A DNA stretch of 16,825 nucleotides from CAZFPA01 sp964520975. Its GTDB lineage: Bacteria; Bacillota; Negativicutes; Selenomonadales; Selenomonadaceae. Shown in pieces: positions 1 to 5,735 of this stretch. Location: contig CAZFPA010000045.1 in assembly GCA_964520975.1 (NCBI GenBank), positions 1 to 16,825 of the forward strand, read 5' to 3'. Position 1 is the stretch's first letter, and each line of letters begins with the position of its first letter. The position numbers were made by a program, and so were the translations under genes. The notes beneath the pieces are model-generated. The model was not told the origin of the DNA. It saw only the letters and a list, made by a program, of their open reading frames with translations, and did not search any database.

Positions 1-12
1 CTCTAATTCATT

Positions 13-40
13 ATTATGCCATATATTTTTAAAAAATCAA
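13..40 (-). promoter_or_regulatory. Promoter firing leftward out of the window
   Basis: On the minus strand a -35 TTGATT (40-35) is followed by a 16-nt AT-rich spacer and a -10 CATAAT (18-13). The surrounding 60 bases are very AT-rich, unlike the rest of the window, as expected for a promoter gap. It would drive a gene lying beyond the left edge, which is not visible here. Confidence 0.5.
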
Positions 41-99
41 TATGTTTTTATTAATTATTTAAAGAATATGCTGGTTATTTCCTTCGCTCAGAAAAAATT

Positions 100-213
100 T
101 CAAGGTTTCAGCAGACATCGACCGTCATTTTTGCGGATTGCAACGTCATGCTGCAGGATTTCCCGCAAGCGGTAATCGAGTTTCCGTCCCGCATTATGTC
201 CCCATTCCAGCAT
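100..213 (-). CDS. Doubtful short ORF, 37 aa
   Basis: An ATG at 213 opens a 37-codon frame ending in TGA at 100. The predicted peptide is basic and mixed in composition (it contains WGHNAGRKLDYRLREIL) and resembles no family I recognise. An AGGGA sequence sits about seven bases upstream of the ATG, so translation is possible. Against it, the ORF is very short, its third-position bias is weak, and a stop codon lies only nine codons upstream of the ATG. It could be a remnant of a longer gene. The remainder of the 1-292 gap holds the left-facing promoter and the promoter of the exonuclease gene, and I see nothing else in it. Confidence 0.2.
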   Translation of the reverse strand: MLEWGHNAGRKLDYRLREILQHDVAIRKNDGRCLLKP

Positions 214-218
214 CCCTT

Positions 219-247
219 TTCCCTGAACTGCGATTTTCTGCTATAAT
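219..247 (+). promoter_or_regulatory. Probable promoter of the exonuclease gene
   Basis: A perfect -10 TATAAT is at 242-247. The -35 (TTCCCT, 219-224, 17-nt spacer) is poor, so the assignment rests on the -10. The resulting 5' leader of about 45 nt contains a small inverted repeat, GGACAG (258-263) and CTGTCC (274-279), just upstream of the Shine-Dalgarno sequence. Confidence 0.45.
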
Positions 248-301
248 ACATAAGTACGGACAGACATTCCTGCCTGTCCTTCCCATGAAGGAGTGAATGT
301 A

Positions 302-1414
302 TTGCTTATTGGAAATATCATCAGCGGTCCGCTGGCCGAACAATTGGAAACCGTAAAGGAAGAAAAGAAGAACCCCCTGCGGGAAAAGACCATCGAGTCC
401 ATCAAGGCCTCCTCCGTACTTTTTCAGGGGAGCCGCAAGAAATCCGTACCGCAAAAGTTCTTTACCGCTTTCCAGCAGCTCTATGAGGCCTATCAGCCAG
501 CGATCCGTCAGCTGCAGGAAATGGAGGGCTTCGCGCTCCCCATCGACCTCGCCTATCGCATCCACAAGAGCAAGAAACATCACGGCTATTTCCATACCTT
601 TCCGGATGGCCGTTTCATCTATTATCACCGGCGGAACAGCAAGCTCCGCATCAGCCTTTACCACGACTACGGAAAAGATATGGACCTTTTCCGCATCACC
701 CTGGCGCTCAAGGAGCGTCCGGCTGTCGACACGCCGGTCAAATACGAAACCTATACCATCCCGGCCAACGATGATCTGCGCGCCTTTTTCAGGCAATGCG
801 AACAGCGTCGCCAACAGCAGCTCGCCAGCCGGGAGCATCGCGAATACCTCGCCCCTGTCCATAGCTCCTTCGTGGCGTTTGACCTTGAACGGACCAGCCG
901 GATGAAGGATGAACCCCCCGAGGCCGATAAAATCATCGAGATTGGCGCCGTGCGGGTCACCGAGGGAAAAATCACTGACAGCTTCGAACAGCTGGTGAAT
1001 CCCCATCGGAGCATCATGAGCCGGGCGGCTAAAATCACCGGTATCAAAAATTCAATGCTCAAGGGACAGCCGGATATCGAAGAGGCCTTGGACCGCTTCC
1101 TTCGTTTCATCGACGACAGCGTTCTCATCGGACACAGCATTGATGACAACGACCTGCCGCCCATCCGCCAGCTCACAAAAAAATTTGGCATTCCCTTCCG
1201 CAACCGTCATTACGATACGCTGCGGCTGGCCGAGATTCTGACACCGTCCTGCGGCTTCGAGCATCTCAACCTGGAATATCTGTCCCAAAAGCTCGGTGTA
1301 GAACCCGAACGGGTACATCGCGCCAAGGACGACGCCGAAACCACCGCACTCGTCTATCTGAAGCTCCGCGAACTATATTACGCCGCAAATAAAAAAGCTC
1401 CGGTCACAAAGTGA
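302..1414 (+). CDS. DEDDh 3'-5' exonuclease with unknown N-terminal domain
   Basis: The C-terminal part (about residues 185-360 of 370) is a DnaQ/ribonuclease T-like DEDDh exonuclease fold. Numbered from the TTG start, Exo I is FDLE with D194 and E196, Exo II is GHSIDDND with D284, and Exo III is HRAKDD with H339 and D344. All five metal-binding or catalytic positions appear present, although the usual ETT after Exo I is ERT. Such enzymes remove nucleotides from DNA or RNA 3' ends; the substrate here cannot be read from the sequence. The first ~185 residues, rich in Lys, Arg, His and Tyr, match no domain I recognise. I place the start at TTG 302, because AAGGAG (288-293) lies eight bases before it. 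The in-frame GTG at 293 overlaps that Shine-Dalgarno sequence and would add only three residues. The gene stands alone and converges on aroE. Confidence 0.85.
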   Translation: MLIGNIISGPLAEQLETVKEEKKNPLREKTIESIKASSVLFQGSRKKSVPQKFFTAFQQLYEAYQPAIRQLQEMEGFALPIDLAYRIHKSKKHHGYFHTFPDGRFIYYHRRNSKLRISLYHDYGKDMDLFRITLALKERPAVDTPVKYETYTIPANDDLRAFFRQCEQRRQQQLASREHREYLAPVHSSFVAFDLERTSRMKDEPPEADKIIEIGAVRVTEGKITDSFEQLVNPHRSIMSRAAKITGIKNSMLKGQPDIEEALDRFLRFIDDSVLIGHSIDDNDLPPIRQLTKKFGIPFRNRHYDTLRLAEILTPSCGFEHLNLEYLSQKLGVEPERVHRAKDDAETTALVYLKLRELYYAANKKAPVTK

Positions 1415-1430
1415 TCGGAGTTTTCCTTTT
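1391..1430. terminator. Bidirectional Rho-independent terminator
   Basis: The stem is CTCCGGTCAC (1398-1407) with GTGATCGGAG (1411-1420), ten pairs including one G-T, with an AAA loop. It is followed by TTTTCCTTTT on the plus strand and preceded by six A residues, which form the U-tract on the minus strand. The exonuclease stop codon TGA (1412-1414) lies inside the 3' arm. It serves the exonuclease gene and, in the other direction, the aroE operon. Confidence 0.85.
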
Positions 1431-1440
1431 GTCGCTCAGC

Positions 1441-2295
1441 TCAGCCCTCAGCCAGGGCCTGGCGCAATGCGGCCTTCATGACGTTGATATCCGCCGGCTG
1501 ACCGGTCCAGAGCGCAAACGCTGCCGCGCCCTGCCCGGCCAGCATGCCTTCGCCGTTCAGGGTTGGATTGCCATTTTCTGCGGCCTGCCGCAGGAACTTC
1601 GTCTGCCCAGGCGTGTAAATGATATCATAAACAAACGCCTTCGCCGCTACGTGCCGCCAATCCACAGGCGGCGCCGCATCCACCTTCGGATACATACCCA
1701 GCGGCGTCGTATTGACCAAAAGCCCGGCCTGCTCCAGGGCCTGCGTAAACTCAGCCTGCTGCCAATCGAAAAGCTGCATGGGAATAAATTCGCCAAATTC
1801 TTCTGCCAGCGGCCGGGCCTTTTCGACGTTGCGGACACCGATAGAGATACTGGACACCTTTTCCTTGATAAGACCCCATAGCACTGCCCGGGCTGCCCCC
1901 CCGGCTCCGAGCACGACAGCCCGCTGCCCTGCCGGAGCAAAGCCCCTGGCCTTCATCGCATCGATGAACCCCAGCACATCTGTATTGTAGCCGCAAAGCC
2001 GGCCGCCCTCGTTCACCACCGTATTGACGGCACCGATCCGGCGGGCATCCTCATCAATACGGTCCAAATACTCCATAATGGCCGTCTTATGCGGAATTGT
2101 GACATTCACACCCCGAAAGCCCAGGCTCCGCAGTCCACGGACCGCATCAGCCAGTGCCGCCGGCTCCACCGGCAGCGCGATGTAGGCATAGTCCAATCCC
2201 GCCGCAGCCAGCGCTGCATTATGCAGTGCCGGCGAAAGAGAATGGGCAATCGGCCAGCCCATAACCCCAAGATTTTTTGTCTTTCCTGTAAACAT
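1441..2295 (-). CDS. aroE: Shikimate dehydrogenase (NADP+)
   Basis: AroE reduces 3-dehydroshikimate to shikimate with NADPH, the fourth step of the cytoplasmic shikimate pathway to aromatic amino acids. At 284 residues it is of normal family length. The substrate-binding Ser pair is at 19-21 (SLS), the catalytic lysine is K70 in NVTIPHK, the partner aspartate is D106 in NTDVLGF, and N91 lies in AVNTVV. The glycine-rich dinucleotide loop GAGGAA is at 130-135. NTTPLGM and the C-terminal GEGMLAGQGAAAF motif are also present. The ATG at 2295 is preceded by GAGGGG with eight-base spacing. It is the last gene of the rbgA-to-aroE operon, 23 nt after ogt, and ends just before the shared terminator. 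Confidence 0.96.
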   Translation of the reverse strand: MFTGKTKNLGVMGWPIAHSLSPALHNAALAAAGLDYAYIALPVEPAALADAVRGLRSLGFRGVNVTIPHKTAIMEYLDRIDEDARRIGAVNTVVNEGGRLCGYNTDVLGFIDAMKARGFAPAGQRAVVLGAGGAARAVLWGLIKEKVSSISIGVRNVEKARPLAEEFGEFIPMQLFDWQQAEFTQALEQAGLLVNTTPLGMYPKVDAAPPVDWRHVAAKAFVYDIIYTPGQTKFLRQAAENGNPTLNGEGMLAGQGAAAFALWTGQPADINVMKAALRQALAEG

Positions 2296-2318
2296 AAAAC
2301 CAGCCCCTCAATTCATCC

Positions 2319-2876
2319 TTATGTATTGGCCCGAAAGGGAATACGTTCCAGCTCCAGCAACCGGATTTTTTTATCCAGGCCGCTGCTGTAGCCCGTAAGC
2401 CGCCCGTCCTTCCCCAGCACCCGATGGCAGGGAACAAGAATCGGTAACGGATTGCGCCCCACCGCGCCTCCCACAGCCCGCGCTGACGATCCCCGTCCTC
2501 GCCCTGCCGACAACCGCGCCGCAATATCCCCATAACAGACCGACTGTCCGTAGGGTATATCGAGCAGCAGCTGCCAGACGGTCTGCTGAAAGGGCGTTCC
2601 CCGCAGCGAAAGCGGCGGACACTTTCCCGGCACACAACCGGAAAAATATTGCTCCAGCCAGCGTTGACCGGCTGCCAGAACCGGCGGCACCACCGGACTG
2701 TCCACCAGATTTTCCGGCCGCTCCTCCGGAAAGTAAAGCGCACTGAGCCCCTGCTCATCCTGACTGACGAGCGTCAGTCGCCCCATCGGCGAAGCATAGC
2801 TGGAGACATAGGCCTGCCCCGCTGCCAGCGCTGAACCCTCCGCCGGTATTTCCCTATAGCAAATTTCTGTTTTCAC
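2319..2876 (-). CDS. ogt: Methylated-DNA-[protein]-cysteine S-methyltransferase
   Basis: This is a suicide repair protein that transfers alkyl groups from O6-alkylguanine (and O4-alkylthymine) in DNA to its own cysteine. The 185-residue product carries the acceptor C150 in VPCHRV, the helix-turn-helix RAVGGAVGRNP (133-143) with the arginine finger, and TGYSSGLDKK downstream. The N-terminal ~80 residues form the variable ribonuclease-H-like domain. The open frame extends upstream to 3116 but overlaps comM. The true start is the GTG at 2876, preceded by GGGG at six-base spacing. The gene lies 25 nt after comM and 23 nt before aroE, so it is co-transcribed, with no sign of Ada-type control. Confidence 0.93.
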   Translation of the reverse strand: MKTEICYREIPAEGSALAAGQAYVSSYASPMGRLTLVSQDEQGLSALYFPEERPENLVDSPVVPPVLAAGQRWLEQYFSGCVPGKCPPLSLRGTPFQQTVWQLLLDIPYGQSVCYGDIAARLSAGRGRGSSARAVGGAVGRNPLPILVPCHRVLGKDGRLTGYSSGLDKKIRLLELERIPFRANT

Positions 2877-2901
2877 GGTCCGCCCCTTTCTGCCTTTCCT
2901 G

Positions 2902-4428
2902 CTACTCTGGCTGCAGGCCGATATCATTGCGAAGCTGTACCGCCTCGGCAATATGCTGTTCTTCAATTCCCCGGCTGCCAGCCAGATCAGCAATGGTACG
3001 GGAAACCTTGATGATGCGGTCATACGAACGGGCTGACAGGCTTTTCTGCTGAAACACCTGTGCCAGAAGCCGCTGTGCGCCCTCCGTAAGCGGACAGGTA
3101 CGCCGCAGCATAGCATGGTTCATCTGCGCATTGCAGAAAATATGATATTTTTCCAGCCGTTTGAGCTGGATATCACGTGCTGCACTCACCCGCTCGCGAA
3201 TGCAGGCCGAGGATTCCGCCTTCTCTTTGGCAACAAGCTCCTGATACGCTACCCGCGGTACCCGGATATGGATATCGATACGATCCAGCAGCGGCCCGGA
3301 AATCTTGCGCGTGTAGTGGCGGATTTCATTCGGCGTGCAGGTACACTCCTGCTGCGAATCCCCCTGATATCCGCACGGACAGGGATTCATTGCCGCAATG
3401 AGCACAAAGGAGGCGGGGAACGTCAGTGATGCATGCACCCGGGACACCGTCACCATGGAGTCCTCCAGTGGCTGCCGCAGCGCCTCCAGGGAAGACTTGC
3501 CAAACTCCGGCAGCTCATCGAGAAAAAGCACGCCATGATGGCTCAGCGTAACTTCCCCGGGGCGCGGCATACTGCCGCCGCCAATCATGGCTGCGGCTGA
3601 GGTTGTGTGGTGCGGACTGCGAAAGGGACGCTGCTCCATGAGGCCCGCATTATCACGTAAAAGTCCCGCGATACTGTAGATCTTCGTGACCTCCAGCGCC
3701 TCCCGCGGCGTCATCGCCGGCAGAATTGACGGCATGCGGCGGGCCAGCATGGTCTTTCCTGAACCGGGCGCCCCGATGAGTAAAAGATTGTGTCCGCCCG
3801 CAGCCGCAATCTCAAACGCCCTTTTCGCCAGGAACTGCCCCTGCACATCCGCGAAATCATCGCGCTCCGAGACATCCGGCTGTACAACCGCAGTTTTTTC
3901 CGCCGGGCGGCACTCCTTTCGCCCGTTCAGGAACTCAATGATCCGGGACAGGCTCGGCAGCGCGTATACCCGGATTCCTTCTACCAGCAAGGCTTCGTTG
4001 GCATTATCCGGAGCCGTGAACAGCGTCGAAAAGCCACGCCGTTTCGCCTGGATTGCCATGGGCAGAATCCCATGGATACCGCGCAGCTCCCCCTCCAGGG
4101 ACAGCTCTGCGGCAAACAGGCAGCCATTCAGTGCCGTGGGCGGCACCAGTCCATAGGCCGCCAACAGTGCTATAGCCATGGGAAGATCCAGCCCGGAGCT
4201 GTCCTTGCGGATATCCGCCGGAGCCAGGTTGATGGTCACATGACCGGCCGGAATCCGAATGCCGGCGTTTTTGATAGCTGTCCGTACCCGCTCCCGCGAT
4301 TCCTTCACGGACGGGTCCGGCAGACCTACGAGGTCAAAGCCCGGCAAACCATTGGATACGTCCACTTCCACGTCGATGATCACGCCATCGACCCCCAATG
4401 TCGTTGAACCATACGTCTTGGCAAACAA
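2902..4428 (-). CDS. comM: ComM/YifB-family AAA+ ATPase (magnesium-chelatase-like)
   Basis: Known ComM is a hexameric AAA+ DNA helicase that promotes branch migration while transforming DNA is integrated. The 508-residue protein has the usual layout. Residues 1 to ~165 are the S16/Lon-protease-like ChlI domain. The AAA+ module follows, with Walker A GAPGSGKT (219-226) and Walker B LFLDE (301-305). A four-cysteine motif, CPCG followed by ECTC, lies around 350-365 and probably binds zinc, and the C-terminus is the Mg-chelatase C domain. The start is a TTG at 4428, supported by GGAGGA (4440-4435) at six-base spacing; no better ATG lies nearby. It is 12 nt downstream of ubiX. dprA, a common neighbour in Firmicutes, is absent here. 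comFB in the same window is the only other competence-associated gene. Confidence 0.94.
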   Translation of the reverse strand: MFAKTYGSTTLGVDGVIIDVEVDVSNGLPGFDLVGLPDPSVKESRERVRTAIKNAGIRIPAGHVTINLAPADIRKDSSGLDLPMAIALLAAYGLVPPTALNGCLFAAELSLEGELRGIHGILPMAIQAKRRGFSTLFTAPDNANEALLVEGIRVYALPSLSRIIEFLNGRKECRPAEKTAVVQPDVSERDDFADVQGQFLAKRAFEIAAAGGHNLLLIGAPGSGKTMLARRMPSILPAMTPREALEVTKIYSIAGLLRDNAGLMEQRPFRSPHHTTSAAAMIGGGSMPRPGEVTLSHHGVLFLDELPEFGKSSLEALRQPLEDSMVTVSRVHASLTFPASFVLIAAMNPCPCGYQGDSQQECTCTPNEIRHYTRKISGPLLDRIDIHIRVPRVAYQELVAKEKAESSACIRERVSAARDIQLKRLEKYHIFCNAQMNHAMLRRTCPLTEGAQRLLAQVFQQKSLSARSYDRIIKVSRTIADLAGSRGIEEQHIAEAVQLRNDIGLQPE

Positions 4429-4440
4429 GGATATTCCTCC

Positions 4441-5004
4441 TCAGCTTTGCTCTCCCTGCCAGCGAGTAAATAAATGATGCTCAACCCCCAGGGAATCGCA
4501 TATTTTTCCTACAAGCATATCCACAATGTCCGCTACGCTCTCCGGCCGATGATAGAAAGCCGGACAGGCAGGCAGTACCTTTACGCCGAGCCGTGCCAGC
4601 TTCAAAAGATTTTCCAAATGGATTGCGTGCATAGGTGTCTCCCGCGGAACCAGCAGCAGCGGCCGCCCTTCCTTCAGGGCCACATCCGCAGCCCGCGTGA
4701 GCAGATTATCTGAGATTCCGCCGGCAATACAGGCAGCCGTCTTCATAGAGCAGGGCACTACGACCATTGCATCCATGAGAAACGACCCGCTGGCAATCGC
4801 TGCCCCGATATCGGCCACATCGTACAGCACATCAACCCGCTCCGCCAAGGCCGCCCGATCCACACCGCATTCATAGGCCAGCACCCGCCAGCCGCTGTCC
4901 GTGACAACCGCATGGAGCTCATGCCCGCCCTGCCGCAGTACCTCAAGGAGACGCAGCGCATAGATGCTGCCGCTGGCTCCGGTAATTCCTATGGTAATCT
5001 TCAT
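4441..5004 (-). CDS. ubiX: Flavin prenyltransferase UbiX
   Basis: UbiX attaches a dimethylallyl group to FMN to make prenyl-FMN, the cofactor of UbiD-family reversible decarboxylases. The 187-residue protein shows the family landmarks. GASGS (9-13) begins the flavin-binding Rossmann region. PCSMKT (84-89) and SDNLLTRAADVALKE (98-112) follow, and the phosphate-binding RE pair is at 121-122 in VPRETP. The ATG at 5004 has GGGAG six bases upstream. The gene starts 2 nt after the yraN stop and ends 12 nt before comM, so it is in the operon. No ubiD homologue or menaquinone gene is nearby, so the client decarboxylase must lie elsewhere in the genome. Confidence 0.95.
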   Translation of the reverse strand: MKITIGITGASGSIYALRLLEVLRQGGHELHAVVTDSGWRVLAYECGVDRAALAERVDVLYDVADIGAAIASGSFLMDAMVVVPCSMKTAACIAGGISDNLLTRAADVALKEGRPLLLVPRETPMHAIHLENLLKLARLGVKVLPACPAFYHRPESVADIVDMLVGKICDSLGVEHHLFTRWQGEQS

Positions 5005-5006
5005 TT

Positions 5007-5372
5007 CTATCTCCCTTGTATCTCAAACGCATTTTCCAGCTGCTGTACCGACCAGCTGCCCGCCGGGGTGCAATAGACTTCGATGACATCAAACCGACAG
5101 GCGGGTGGCTGCTGCTTTCCCTGCAGATACCATGCAGCGGCGCGGATGATGCGCTGCTGCTTCTGCCAGCCCACCGCTGCTGCCGGACGCCCAAAGCGCA
5201 GGGAGCGGCGTGTCTTGACCTCAACAAAGACCAGCACGCCTTCCTTGCGGGCAATGATGTCGATTTCGCCGACAGGCACCCGGAAATTCCGCTCGCAGAT
5301 GGCATAGCCCTTCCGCTGCAGATATTCCGCCGCAGCCTGTTCGCCCCGGTCGCCAAGCACCTTCGTTCCCAA
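5007..5372 (-). CDS. yraN: YraN family protein (UPF0102), nuclease-like fold
   Basis: This 121-residue protein belongs to the UPF0102/YraN family, which has a PD-(D/E)XK restriction-endonuclease-like fold. The motif GEIDIIA (35-41, with E36 and D38) and the following FVEVKTRR (E51, K53) form the predicted metal site. The N-terminal LGDRGEQAAAEYL is also typical. Cellular function is not established. I use the TTG at 5372, which lies two bases after GGAGG; that spacing is short, so the GTG four codons downstream (before LGDRGE) is a possible alternative. The gene follows the flhB-like gene by 30 nt. The rnhB-yraN-comM neighbourhood is common in Firmicutes. Confidence 0.9.
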   Translation of the reverse strand: MGTKVLGDRGEQAAAEYLQRKGYAICERNFRVPVGEIDIIARKEGVLVFVEVKTRRSLRFGRPAAAVGWQKQQRIIRAAAWYLQGKQQPPACRFDVIEVYCTPAGSWSVQQLENAFEIQGR

Positions 5373-5402
5373 AGCCTCCGCCCCGCTTTCCAGCTTTTAT
5401 TT

Positions 5403-5735
5403 CTAGAGCCGCGGCCCTTTTTCCTTCGGCTCCTTGCGCTTATCGATGCGATATACATAGGCAAGCACCTCAGCCACCGTTGTATAGAGCTCCGTAGGGA
5501 TTTCCTTATCGAGCTCCAGCGCCATGAGCATGTTCACCAGCGATTTGTTCTGGTAGACCGGAATCGCATTCTTCTGAGCGGCCGCCAAAATATTTTCCGC
5601 CACATGGCCGCGCCCCTTGGCGACCATCTTCGGTGCCACATTCTGCTCCGGATCATATTTCAGGGCTACGGCCTTTTTTTCCGCCAAAGAATCGGTTTCC
5701 GGCTCTGCCTGCAGGTCCTTTCTGTCCTTTATCAT
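5403..5735 (-). CDS. Free-standing FlhB C-terminal-domain protein (YlqH type)
   Basis: The 110-residue protein corresponds to the cytoplasmic C-terminal domain (EscU/YscU/FlhB family) of the flagellar export gate protein. It has no membrane segments. It aligns from AVALKYDPEQNVAPKMVAKG (about 22-41) through IPTELYTTVAEVLAYVYRI, which in full FlhB lies immediately after the NPTH self-cleavage site. Here the NPTH position is occupied by AEKK-like residues, so the protein resembles the already cleaved FlhB-CC fragment. The tail is charged. The ATG at 5735 overlaps the stop of the fliK-like gene (ATGA) and has AGGAGG eight bases upstream. Bacillus subtilis YlqH and Helicobacter FlhX are comparable stand-alone versions. 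Its role is not established. Confidence 0.88.
   Translation of the reverse strand: MIKDRKDLQAEPETDSLAEKKAVALKYDPEQNVAPKMVAKGRGHVAENILAAAQKNAIPVYQNKSLVNMLMALELDKEIPTELYTTVAEVLAYVYRIDKRKEPKEKGPRL

Noticed and set aside
1411..1881. Plus-strand 156-aa ORF after the exonuclease gene
   Set aside because: It is antisense to aroE, whose conserved motifs occupy the minus strand.
2877..3116. N-terminal extension of ogt up to an ATG at 3116
   Set aside because: It overlaps the conserved C-terminus of comM, is not Ogt-like, and the GTG at 2876 has a good Shine-Dalgarno sequence.
3790..4407. Plus-strand 205-aa ORF
   Set aside because: It is antisense to comM and shows no domain; comM accounts for the coding signal.
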